Of a stretch of 64,000 nt of DNA, positions 27,801 to 34,754 are shown piece after piece. The notes below the pieces were generated by a model. It was not told where the DNA came from. It did not search any database and saw only the letters and a program-made list of their open reading frames with translations. Position numbers and translations under genes: made by a program. This DNA comes from Synaphobranchus kaupii (Eukaryota; Chordata; Actinopteri; Anguilliformes; Synaphobranchidae): contig CM056380.1 in the NCBI GenBank assembly GCA_029718625.1, forward strand, positions 44,005,689 through 44,069,688. Reading direction: 5' to 3'. Positions within the stretch are counted from its first letter, which is position 1, and every line of letters starts with the position of its first letter.

Positions 27801-30800
27801 ATTGAGAAAGTTGACTTTCCCAAGCGTATTAGCAAGCGCCCAGAGGATCTTATCAGAAGATTGTGCAAGTGCGTTTCTCCACAAATGCTTTTCAATTTCC
27901 TTGATAATTTAACATGTTGGGTGACTAACTTTAACAAGTTCAGATAAAAGGAAGTAGGTTTACATCTATCTCTCTTTCTTAGTGTCCATTTGTCCCTCTT
28001 TTTGAATCTTGCTCCTTTATTTTAAACAGAATATGGTTCTGTGATGTTACCTGGTAGTAAACTGCATTTCAGAATTATTTTAATCTTGTTCACATGATTT
28101 TTTGTGTCATTATCCACCCAGAGGTAATGAGTCTAGAGTTACTTTTTCTCTATGTTCATATTACTGTTGCTTACCAGATTTTGCAGTGTATTAAGTCAGT
28201 AATAATGGCATGAGAGGCCGTGCTGTATCGTAAACACAGTCACAGCTACAGGGGTGTTAGGCATGACATCAAACAGAGAGCCAGCAACCCCCTGAACCTG
28301 TGACTGTATTCACGATACAGCATGGCCTCGAGTGCCTTGTTGCTTTTATAAAACGGTTACAATATAGAAACAATTAATTGATGAACCAATATTTATTATT
28401 ATTATTATTATTATTAAATAAGTAATGGTTTGTGCATGGAGTGATACTGTTTGCAAATAGGCTGTTTGATTAACTGTTACTGTATTGGATTTACAATCAC
28501 TGTAGAATGTGGTCTCAGCCAATCAGCATCCAGGATCAAAACAACCCATTTTATAATAAACATTTAATATCTAAATATAAATATCCAAATATTTGCGTGA
28601 ACATCATTAGGTACATTCATTACAATGCCGTAATAATGCATCATCCTTATTCTTATATTCAAACAAGTTGTTAAAACCATTAATTGTTCTCTGTTGTTTT
28701 GGCCTCCCCTGTGAGCTTCCCCAAGTCCATGTTGATTTCTATTACCGGCATGGTGCCCCCTTTTGGTTATATAGCACTGTGTAACAATATCAGTGACAAG
28801 AGCAAAGCTTGTAAGTTGAATTATATTTTTCAACAGGGTCCAATTTTCTGTGTCCTTGAACTCTAATCAAACAAACAAAAAGAAACTGTGTAGCTAAGCT
28901 TGCTTTGAGCATAATATTACTCCTTGCAACATAATTTCAGAGTACATAAAATGACACAAACAGCCAATTTTCTTGAAAATTGCTGGCTGAACTTCATCCT
29001 CCACTGTCATCAGATAAGGCAATGATTGAGGCAATAGCTGTAGTGGGAAAGTGATTGAAATTTAGCCGTTCAGACAATAGCCCAAGAGAGAATGAGGTTG
29101 AAAGGTGATGGTTTAATAATAATAATAATGATAATAATAATACCTTGCATTTATATAGCGCCTTTCACGACACTCAAAGCGCTTACAGTGACGAGGGGGA
29201 AACTCACCTCTGCAGTAGTTTTGGGAGTAGTTGTAGTGGGAGAGTTGTTTAAAGCGTTCTCTGCTCCTATACTCAGGCTCAACCCAGCAGAGAGGCTGGG
29301 AAACAAGAAGAATGGGATCATTGACATCAAAAAGCACAAGTATGTCCCGCATCGCTAGATCACTTCCCAAACTTTTCTCGAGTACAGAATGGCAAAAGAT
29401 TAGGCTCCCCTCGATTGCAAGTCACACTTCCCGTCTCAAGCAGTCCCTCAACTGCATAGCCGGTGTTTTTTTTTTGGACAGTATAGCTTGTTTTAATGAA
29501 AAGGCAAAGATACCAGGCAGTGCAAATAGCAAATGTTTGTTCTACTATTAACGGTAGAAAAGAAAAGAAAAGAACAGCAGGAGGCATACACATTTATCAT
29601 TTGGTAAATAACCTAACATTCGCTAGCCTGCTCAGTGAAAACAAATGATACCCCAGTATGTTGACAATGATTTTCTATTTTCTTGGTGCCTAGCTAGTCA
29701 GCTCCTTTCAGTCTGAAGGGCGTTTCATTCACAGTTTAATGTATGTTTTTTAAATCTCTGAAACAGTAACACGTTGTTTGTATAAAGGGTTTTGCACGCA
29801 GTACAGCGGCTGTGATGTTTCCTCTGAAGGAAACTGAGTTGAAATGGTACAGGAGGATGCTTATAGGAATCAAACAAGATTTAATTATGTGACAAGATGT
29901 GTTTAGAGGGTTTATTGGGCAGAATACAAAATAGAGAGAAGGCTAGGAATATACTGTCCTTGTCATTGAACAATATACAGTGTTAGGAACCGGCTTCTTT
30001 CCAAATAATTCAAGTCAGGACAATGCAGGAACTCACTCAACACAACAAACACTTTACTAGAGAAAGTAAAAGTTTATTGCAAATCAGCCGGAAGATCACC
30101 AAGACACAGCACAAATTGCGGTCCAGCAACCTTCGAAGCACTGGTCATCAAGCCAAGCTTATATACCTTCAAAGGCCTTGAGTTTGACGCAAATGTTTAC
30201 ATTATCTGTGAGAGCATATGTTTCTGAGACAAAAACACTTCTCGTCATCTCTTTTCAGGACAGTTGACGCGAAGCGCTCAGTTTGTTCAGTATCGCTGTG
30301 CGTCCCTCGCTAATGACTATTAAACTAGTCACAATGACTATGACTATTAAAATAATGCTACACATGTTAGCATCTATTGCTAAATACATACCGTGTTATT
30401 TCCAGTCATATGCAGTAGTTACACTTTTTGCCGTTTAATTTTTACACAGCTCAGGTATCGTTAAGAATCACTCAGGTTAACTGAGGTTACAGGGGGGGTG
30501 CACTTTGATGGGATGGGTCAGAGGTAAGATTGGGATCCTGACATTGTCATGCTTTATCTAGGTGGTTCCAAGGATTCAATTGGGAAGGACTGAGATGTCA
30601 GAAGCTGACGTCCCCTCTAAAAAGAGAGGTGAAGTATTTTCATTCTGCAGAGGATTTCTACCCAGCTCAACCAACAGAAACACAGCCCGTATAACAAAAT
30701 AAAGACAAGAGGAACTCTAAGTTTAATTAAATAGATATACAATATATGTGTATTGGGTAACTGTACGTGAAGGGGCTCTAATGGCAGCATCATTAGCGGT

Positions 30801-31851
30801 CATTATGCAATCATGAATATCAATAACTGTTGATGACAATAATCCATCATAGCATGAAAGGAACCCTTGCCCTTAAAGCGCAATTTAACACTTAAAAAAA
30901 ATCTATTTGTATTTCTTCTCCCTTTTTATATTAAAAACTACAGATTGCACCGAAGTTGTCTGGACCAATTGAATTGGTGCTTTTGGGTAATGTGTTGCAC
31001 GTACCAAGTTTGTGCAAGCGAGTGCCAATCACTGATCAGCAATGCAATTACGTTCCTTTGGCCAATGGATGGGGGACAAAGGCAGATTTCCCATGGGGTT
31101 TAGTCGCTCGCGCTTGTGCCTAAGACAGCTAATGTTAGTTGTCATAAGTAAGCATTGATGTAGTGTTCATGTTGAGGTGAGACAGGGCATCAGGAGATTC
31201 TGTGTCACTTATGCATTTACAATAAGCTACATAAGGCCTGCTTCATCATTTTATGTTTTCACATTGAACTTAAAGAGCAACTATAAACACATGAAAGCAT
31301 GTAGAATCGTGAATTTTAATATAATTTTTTGCTCTGTTCATACTATCAATCGAATATAAACGTGAATGAATATTACTTCAAGGGGTGAGTAACAGACTTA
31401 ATTTATGTATATTATTATATGAATAATTTCTTCCCTATGTGCTGTTGCTTGCTGTGGTGGGGGGCTTGTGTGCCTTTAGGGTCCTGAAAGCTGTATCAGT
31501 GGGGGCTTTTTGCCCTTGGTAGGTTAACCTTGCTGGGTAGGTTTCAGGTGAAGGGCCTGAGTACAACACCAAGCCCTCCATGTTGGGCAGTTGCGTGGAA
31601 CACCCTGTTAAAAAAAATTATGTTTCTGAAACTGCAACAAACTGCAGCCTTACCTCCACCTCAGGGCAAAGAGGATAAGTAAGCATATGAATAATTGTTA
31701 TTTAACCAAGATTACTTGCATTTTAACTTCAAGACTTCTGTGGTGTTTTTTCTAGTTGAAGGGCCCATTGGATCACAGTCATTTTGACATATTTCCACCT
31801 GAAGTTGAGGAGCCCCCAGATGAACTGTCTGGCTGGGACAAGGACTTCTGA
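10162..31851 (+). CDS. prkg2: prkg2: cGMP-dependent protein kinase type II, complete coding region of 18 exons (762 aa)
   Basis: The gene encodes a serine/threonine kinase activated by cGMP and, in this family, anchored to membranes by N-myristoylation. Joining the 18 exons listed separately gives 2289 nt including the stop, with every intron GT-AG and every phase consistent. Domains in order: MGNGS myristoylation start (1-5); leucine/glutamate-rich coiled coil (about 32-77); autoinhibitory segment [13 protein letters not shown] (117-129); cGMP domain A with FGELAILYN and R243-T244; cGMP domain B with FGEKALIS and R367-S368; kinase domain with glycine loop GMGGFG (460-465), K482, E501, YRDLKPEN (D576), DFG (594-596), activation-loop T609 in TWTFCGTPE, and APE; AGC tail ending GWDKDF. 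As recalled, mammalian PRKG2 is also 762 aa, with ATP lysine 482 and catalytic Asp 576, so the model is probably complete. PRKG1 is excluded by the MGNGS start and the tail. Whether this is prkg2 itself or a fish-specific duplicate cannot be decided here. Confidence 0.95.
10637..10968 (+). repeat. CCATCC interspersed repeat, near full-length (prkg2 intron 1)
   Basis: It starts CCATCCATCCATTATCTAAC and includes CATCACAGGGCACACACCCC and GGAGAACATGCAAACTCCAC, a very common fish repeat of SINE-like organisation. It begins 11 bp after the exon 1 donor. Read on the other strand, the far end (GTGGTGCAGGGGCTAGCACTG) is loosely tRNA-like. Confidence 0.85.
12254..12420 (+). CDS. prkg2: prkg2 coding exon 2: start of cGMP domain A
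   Basis: Acceptor is tggtaccag|C, donor is GCAG|gtcata; the exon enters in phase 2 and leaves in phase 1. It encodes residues 155-210, including [19 protein letters not shown] and the beta-barrel start [14 protein letters not shown]. The preceding 1.6 kb intron holds an interspersed repeat (10637-10968) and otherwise no recognised element. Confidence 0.93.
12959..13604 (-). mobile_element. Solo-LTR-like insertion with 6-bp target duplication (prkg2 intron 2)
   Basis: The 646-bp unit starts TGTTACG and ends CGTGACA, with ATTATT on both sides (12953-12958, 13605-13610). On the minus strand it has a TATA-like CATATAAGCTCC and, further on, AATAAAACC, in the promoter-then-polyA order of an LTR. 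It contains an 11-bp minisatellite (13291-13358). No gag or pol is present. It is assigned as a solo LTR from structure only. Confidence 0.68.
13291..13358. repeat. 11-bp minisatellite (GAGCAGGCAGG)
   Basis: About six near-perfect copies of an 11-bp unit occur inside the LTR-like element. Several long overlapping open frames here on both strands come from the purine-rich repeat and are not genes. Confidence 0.92.
13738..13851 (+). CDS. prkg2: prkg2 coding exon 3: phosphate-binding cassette of cGMP domain A
   Basis: Acceptor is atactgtag|AT, donor is AAAG|gtgaga; 114 nt, phase 1 to phase 1. It encodes residues 211-248, with [17 protein letters not shown]. Arg243 is the conserved phosphate-binding arginine, and Thr244 is the hydroxyl residue that favours cGMP over cAMP in this family. 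The intron before it carries a solo-LTR-like insertion (12959-13604), about 130 bp upstream. Confidence 0.94.
14840..14945 (+). CDS. prkg2: prkg2 coding exon 4: end of cGMP domain A and linker helix
   Basis: Acceptor is tcttaacag|CC, donor is CGCAG|gtaaat; phase 1 to phase 2. It encodes residues 249-283, including [12 protein letters not shown], the helix that follows the cassette in all PKG and PKA regulatory domains. Confidence 0.93.
15522..15541. repeat. Poly-C run (20 bases)
   Basis: An uninterrupted C20 in prkg2 intron 4, about 85 bp before exon 5. Runs of similar length occur at 40207-40226 and, shorter, near 53308-53319. Confidence 0.9.
15627..15690 (+). CDS. prkg2: prkg2 coding exon 5: inter-domain segment
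   Basis: A short exon with acceptor atcctatag|T and donor GAAGTG|gtaagt; phase 2 to phase 0. It encodes residues 284-305 ([22 protein letters not shown]), the canonical linker into cGMP domain B. A 20-base poly-C run lies about 85 bp upstream (15522-15541). Confidence 0.92.
15942..16019 (+). CDS. prkg2: prkg2 coding exon 6: cGMP domain B, first strands
   Basis: Acceptor is ttactgtcag|GAC, donor is GGAGAG|gtaaga; 78 nt, phase 0 to 0. It encodes residues 306-331 ([20 protein letters not shown] and on to IIAKGE). A GT-rich microsatellite lies just upstream at 15828-15860, within the intron. Confidence 0.94.
16089..16765 (-). mobile_element. Possible LTR-like insertion (prkg2 intron 6)
   Basis: Read on the minus strand it begins TGTTACGG and ends TTACA, with a TATA-like CTATTTAAGCC. 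Flanks match 4 of 5 bases (AATAT and AATAC). The plus strand is strongly A/G-rich. No polyA signal was located, so the call is weaker than for the 12.96 kb element. Confidence 0.42.
16884..16967. repeat. Inverted repeat just upstream of prkg2 exon 7
   Basis: Arms at 16884-16910 (ACAAACAGCAGGGTAATTTT with ACTAATAG) and 16939-16967 are complementary apart from a single-base indel, with a 28-base loop. It may be a tiny MITE. Its second arm ends 27 bp from the exon 7 start and overlaps the expected branch-point region. Confidence 0.75.
16995..17089 (+). CDS. prkg2: prkg2 coding exon 7: cGMP domain B, cassette start
   Basis: Acceptor is tttggcag|GTG, donor is ATCAG|gtactg; phase 0 to 2. It encodes residues 332-362, ending [10 protein letters not shown]. 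The intron before it contains an LTR-like insertion and an inverted repeat whose second arm ends 27 bp upstream of the exon. Confidence 0.93.
17577..17645 (+). CDS. prkg2: prkg2 coding exon 8: cGMP domain B, cassette end
   Basis: Acceptor is tatttccag|T, donor is AGAGA|gtgagt; phase 2 to 2. It encodes residues 363-385 ([20 protein letters not shown] and on). Arg367 and Ser368 complete the phosphate-binding cassette; the serine is the cGMP-selective position. Confidence 0.93.
17942..18040 (+). CDS. prkg2: prkg2 coding exon 9: end of domain B and switch helix
   Basis: Acceptor is gatttttgcag|C, donor is GCAAA|gtgagt; 99 nt, phase 2 to 2. It encodes residues 386-418, including the [15 protein letters not shown] helix that links the cGMP domains to the kinase domain. 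Confidence 0.93.
18790..18940 (+). CDS. prkg2: prkg2 coding exon 10: junction and glycine-rich loop
   Basis: Acceptor is gggtttatag|G, donor is GAGCTG|gtgagc; phase 2 to 0. It encodes residues 419-469. The first half ([20 protein letters not shown]) is a poorly conserved linker. The second half ends with the ATP-binding loop [11 protein letters not shown]. An inverted copy of the CCATCC interspersed repeat begins about 50 bp after the donor. Confidence 0.93.
18992..19302 (-). repeat. CCATCC interspersed repeat, inverted copy (prkg2 intron 10)
   Basis: This is the reverse complement of the intron 1 family, beginning GGTGGTGTAGTCAGTTAGCA and ending TTAGATAATGGATGGATGGA. It starts about 50 bp after the exon 10 donor. 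Several open frames here belong to the repeat. Confidence 0.85.
19699..19835 (+). CDS. prkg2: prkg2 coding exon 11: kinase N-lobe, ATP lysine
   Basis: Acceptor is cacctttag|GTG, donor is ATCAG|gtcata; phase 0 to 2. It encodes residues 470-514: [12 protein letters not shown] with Lys482, and the C-helix segment HIYSEKNIL with Glu501. The intron that follows, 5.4 kb, is the gene's second longest and carries the nested transposon stack. Confidence 0.94.
21733..24032. mobile_element. hAT-like element nested in the TTAA element
   Basis: The ends TAGGGGTGT and ACACCCCTA are flanked by a perfect 8-bp duplication GTTGCCAT (21725-21732 and 24033-24040). The 2.3 kb interior is mostly a LINE fragment plus unassigned sequence. 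A GA-rich run lies at 21839-21880 and ATACAGATACAGAT repeats at the right end. No hAT transposase was recognised. Confidence 0.78.
21993..23110 (-). mobile_element. L2-type LINE 3' fragment, 5'-truncated
   Basis: On the minus strand, translation near 23080-22980 gives [20 protein letters not shown] then [15 protein letters not shown]. Further on, [30 protein letters not shown] and [13 protein letters not shown] appear, typical of the C-terminus of fish L2-clade ORF2. The 3' end is GCGCTATATAAATAAATATT plus ATTG repeats. The reverse transcriptase core is missing. The exact 5' break is uncertain. Confidence 0.75.
24972..25215. mobile_element. GTGTCC-type MITE in prkg2 intron 11
   Basis: The left end is GTGTCCGAATCA and the right end TGATTCGAACACAG; the interior has GTATACAG/GTATGC repeats. 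It belongs to the same family as the copies at 33485 and 38648. The right end lies about 45 bp from the exon 12 acceptor, so it probably supplies or borders the branch-point region. Confidence 0.68.
25257..25346 (+). CDS. prkg2: prkg2 coding exon 12: hinge region
   Basis: Acceptor is ctgttccag|G, donor is GACAT|gtgagt; phase 2 to 2. It encodes residues 515-544, containing the hinge [15 protein letters not shown] typical of the PKG family. A GTGTCC-type MITE ends only about 45 bp upstream. Confidence 0.94.
25671..25812 (+). CDS. prkg2: prkg2 coding exon 13: catalytic loop
   Basis: Acceptor follows four TGTCT repeats (tgtcttgcag|G), donor is AAAATG|gtacca; phase 2 to 0. It encodes residues 545-592, including [20 protein letters not shown] with catalytic Asp576. 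The donor gtacca is weaker than its neighbours. Confidence 0.93.
26156..26319 (+). CDS. prkg2: prkg2 coding exon 14: DFG motif and activation segment
   Basis: Acceptor is ctctcccag|GCA, donor is GGCAG|gtgaga; phase 0 to 2. It encodes residues 593-646: ADFGFAKK, the activation-loop threonine T609 in [14 protein letters not shown], and [15 protein letters not shown]. Residue 593 is Ala where mammalian PRKG2, as recalled, has Val. Using the nearby downstream AG would remove 4 nt and break frame, so this acceptor is firm. Confidence 0.94.
27746..27868 (+). CDS. prkg2: prkg2 coding exon 15: kinase C-lobe
   Basis: Acceptor is gctttgcag|C, donor is TGCAA|gtgcgt; phase 2 to 2. It encodes residues 647-687: [20 protein letters not shown], then [15 protein letters not shown]. 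The 1.4 kb intron before it shows no recognisable repeat or exon. Confidence 0.93.
28213..28332. mobile_element. Hairpin MITE in prkg2 intron 15
   Basis: Arms are AGGCCGTGCTGTATCGTAAA with CACAGTCACAG, and their near complement starting CTGTGACTGTATTCACGATA, enclosing about 50 bp. The whole 120-bp unit could fold as one stem-loop. No target duplication is obvious. Confidence 0.7.
29112..29190 (+). repeat. (AAT)n and retroposon tail fragment (prkg2 intron 15)
   Basis: An AAT run is followed by GCATTTATATAGCGCCTTTC and CTCAAAGCGCTTACA, which reads as a reversed fragment of a common fish retroposon 3' end. It lies about 90 bp upstream of exon 16. Confidence 0.65.
29277..29339 (+). CDS. prkg2: prkg2 coding exon 16: kinase C-lobe
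   Basis: Acceptor is tatactcag|G, donor is CACAA|gtatgt; phase 2 to 2. It encodes residues 688-708 ([20 protein letters not shown] and H), the conserved ERLG..K.G..DIK.H block at the end of AGC kinase domains. Confidence 0.93.
29981..30490 (-). mobile_element. LTR-like insertion (prkg2 intron 16)
   Basis: The left end is TGTTAGGAACC. On the minus strand GGTATATAAGCTTGG (about 30155-30172) is a TATA box and GCAATAAAC (about 30072) a polyA signal, in LTR order. The other end, probably TGTAACCTCAG near 30489, and a target duplication are uncertain. No coding sequence is present. Confidence 0.5.
30562..30628 (+). CDS. prkg2: prkg2 coding exon 17: AGC tail, FNWEGL
   Basis: Acceptor is tttatctag|G, donor is AGAGAG|gtgaag; phase 2 to 0. 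It encodes residues 709-731 ([20 protein letters not shown] then KRE). FNWEGL is a PKG signature. This small exon is identified by that motif and by exact phase matching. An LTR-like insertion ends about 70 bp upstream. Confidence 0.93.
31756..31851 (+). CDS. prkg2: prkg2 coding exon 18: C-terminal tail and stop
   Basis: Acceptor is gttttttctag|TTG in phase 0; the stop TGA is at 31849-31851. It encodes residues 732-762, including [14 protein letters not shown] and the terminus [12 protein letters not shown], which matches the PKG II tail. The hydrophobic FD.FPP region packs on the kinase lobe in AGC kinases. Confidence 0.95.
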   Translation: MKGPLDHSHFDIFPPEVEEPPDELSGWDKDF

Positions 31852-32885
31852 TACCCCCTGGATGCACCCATAGAGTCCAATCCCGAGACTGAGTTTTATC
31901 TTCCAATCCATGCAGCACCTCTTCCGTCAACATCTGATTGGATGAGGAACACTATCAACCAACATGGATAAGCCAGTGTCATCAGCAAAGCATCAGGACA
32001 TTTCTGCGTCTGCGCCATTTGTCGATTATTTGCGTTTCGGCGCCATAGCTCCGTGAAGCAAATGCATCTACAGTTGCATCCAGGTCAAAAATGAGTTCTT
32101 CCTCATATGCACTTGTATTCTTTAACATATGGGCGCCTATTTCTACATGGACAGAAGTCATGGACTTATGCTTGCTTGATCTGTATGGCCCAGAACCCAG
32201 CACTGGATATATATTATTGCAATGGCTTTATTTTTGTTGGCAAAATTCCTTTAATTCACTGGAGAGAGCTTTAATCTTGGGTGCAGGGTTGGGTGTGTAT
32301 GGCTTGCTTGATGTTGCATGTTTATCAATGTAGTATTACTATTTTTTTGTTAACTATTTTTTTGTTACAATCAAAGCTAGTAGTCGCAGATCTATTAGCT
32401 TTGGTATATTACCTATTTATTATGCTGACTAAGTTTCTTATTTAGACCTGAAACACTTGGCTCTCCAGGGGACCACTACCATGTTCAGTAGCCATAAATA
32501 ATAATGCATTATATGTTGGACAACAGAAGTTTCAGACTTACTTAGATCAATCAATTTTGGACTCGTTAATACATTGAATAGCTAATATATAATTCTCTTT
32601 CCCATTTTCATCTTAAGGGAGGATTTTCAGTGGCTTTGCATTCTGAACTTTTTGAACTGGCAGTCATTAAACTCCCTAAAAAACTCATACTGATCTCTTT
32701 ACACTGAATTTACAAAAAAAGGGGATATTACAAATAAAATGTTATGATACTGGAGAAAATCTCCAAATTACTGGCGTTGGACCATGGCATTTGTTGTGCT
32801 TTTGTAAATATGAGCTGTTCATCTACACCATGTTTTTAATTGTTAATATTTTGTATTTGTAATAAAGAACCAAAGCTTTTACTAA
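31852..32885 (+). other. prkg2: Probable prkg2 3' UTR with polyadenylation signal
   Basis: The roughly 1 kb after the stop is AT-rich with no further coding signal. AATAAA at 32861-32866, followed by a T-rich stretch, is the best polyadenylation signal. Cleavage about 15-25 bases further on is inferred. No transcript evidence is available. Confidence 0.55.
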
Positions 32886-33484
32886 AGTGGACTGAGGTGA
32901 TTATGATTCTTTTTAGCCTTTATCTGCCGGTGATATTCCCACAATCATAGAAATAACATCAGCATAAACACAATAAGTATTTTAATATGTGAGTGTAAAC
33001 ATTTACTGTATTGAAGTATTTTACGAACACTTTCAGAAAAGATTTTTATATATGCCCCCTTCAAAGAAGGTAATGTGAATTTATTGATTGTTGTTGTTTT
33101 GACTATTTTTACATTATATACATGTATTTAACTTACTTTTTCTTACTCAACATCAGTCCTAGATGTAACTACAAGCAGACAAATCAAGATTATCCTGAAC
33201 GAACAGTGACACTGTCCTCATTGTTTTATGGAGTAAGGATGCCCTCTTGTGGTAACTCATGAGACGAACATACAATACTTGAAACATGCTTTATCCAGGG
33301 TTGGAGTCAGTTCTAATTCAGTTCAGGAACTTCTCACAGAACATTATGAATTTTTCAATCAATTACTTGAATTTCAATTTCCCCAAATGGACTGAATTAA
33401 ATTGGTATTGACCAATCCTGCTCTTAACAGCAAAACAGAACACTTCTTATTACACCACCGTTCTCAAGCTGGGTTCACACAGAG

Positions 33485-33830
33485 AAGATTCAGAACAAGG
33501 CCGTGTCCAAATCAGAGCCCTATATCCTGCATCCTCTCTCCTGTGTACTGTGTACTAGCAGCTGTGTACTGTGTTCTGTTTAGTACGCGACGTACGATAA
33601 GCAAAAAATACTATTTTCTAACCATACTGTGGAAGTGTCGTAAGATGTCCCATCCTTGAACGGCCATGTTCACGTGTTGTTTTCGAGGGAAAATGTCAGC
33701 GAAGCTGCACCTCATGTTTAAAGTGAACCAGCGTGTCATATTTCCTACCAAAATGTGTGCATACTTCTTGAAAAGATATGCTTCAAAATATACTTAGTGA
33801 AACCCCGGAAGTAAGTAGCCTCATAAACAC
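33485..33830. mobile_element. GTGTCC-type MITE copy, inverted, abutting the Tc1 element
   Basis: It begins GTGTCCAAATCAGAGCCC and shares the segments GAAAATGTCAGCGAAGCTGC and ACCATACTGTGG with the reverse complement of the 38.6 kb copy. The far end is unclear because the Tc1 element begins at 33833. Confidence 0.55.
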
Positions 33831-33832
33831 TA

Positions 33833-34752
33833 CAGATCCTTTCCAAAAAATTAGAATATCATGGAAAAGTTTTTTTTTTCCATAATTCCATTCAAAAAGT
33901 GAAACTTTCATAGATTATAGATTCATTACACACAAAGTGAAATATTTCTAGCCTTTATTTGTTTCATTTTTCAAAAATTTGGATTACAGCTCCAGAAAAC
34001 CCCCAAAACAGTATTTCAAGAAATTAGAATAGTGTGTCGAAAATCAGCATTTACTTCAGTTATTTCAGAGAATGAATGTTTTAGACTGAGTGTCACACTA
34101 TCATCTAAATTACTCAAAATACCTGCAAAGTTTATCTCAGTTTGGTTCAGTATTGGGAAGACTGCAGACTTGACAATTGACCAGAAGACCATCATTGACC
34201 CCCTCCTGAAGATGGGTAAGCCACAAAAGGTCATCGCTAAGGAGGCTGGCTGTTCACAGAGTGCAGTGTCCAAGCATATCAATAGAAAGTTTAGTGGAAG
34301 GGAAACATGTGGCAGGAGAAGGTGCACAAGCAAAAGAGATGACCATAGACTTCAGTGGAATGTCAAGCAAAGATGATTCCAAAATTTGGCGGAGATGCAG
34401 AGGGAGTGGACTGAGGCTGGAGTCAGTGCTTCAAAAACCATTTCAATGTACAGACGTATCCGGGACATGGGCTACAACTGTCGGATTCCTCGAGTCAAGC
34501 CACTCCACTCATTCTCTGAAATAACTGAAGTAAATGCTGATTTTCGACACACTATTCTAATTTCTTGAAATACTGTTTTGGGGGTTTTCTGGAGCTGTAA
34601 ACCAAAATTATGAAAAATGAAACAAATGAAGGCTAGAAATATTTCACTTTGTGTGTAATGAATCTATAATCTATGAAAGTTTCACTTTTTGAATGGAATT
34701 ATGGAAAAAAAACAACTTTTCCATGATATTCAAATTTTTTGGAAAGGATCTG
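33833..34752. mobile_element. Tc1-like transposon, internally deleted, flanked by TA
   Basis: The 920-bp element has long terminal inverted repeats of roughly 230 bp, starting CAGATCCTTTCCAAAAAATT and ending with the complement, with TA on both sides. Each repeat has the distinctive TTTCACTTTGTGTGTAATGA segment. The interior encodes only the N-terminal helix-turn-helix part of a Tc1 transposase (about 34160-34500, plus strand: KTIIDPLLKMGKPQKVIAKE then AGCSQSAVSKHINRKFSG), with a frameshift near 34376. The DDE catalytic domain is absent, so the element is non-autonomous. Confidence 0.9.
34160..34500 (+). pseudogene. Tc1 transposase N-terminal DNA-binding fragment
   Basis: Translation gives LTIDQKTIIDPLLKMGKPQK, AGCSQSAVSKHINRKFSGRE and, after a frameshift near 34376, MAEMQREWTEAGVSASKTIS and YRRIRDMGYNCRIPRVKPL. 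These are the paired-like helix-turn-helix and the start of the following region of Tc1/mariner transposases. The fragment then runs straight into the right inverted repeat, so the whole DDE domain has been deleted. Confidence 0.82.
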
Positions 34753-34754
34753 TA

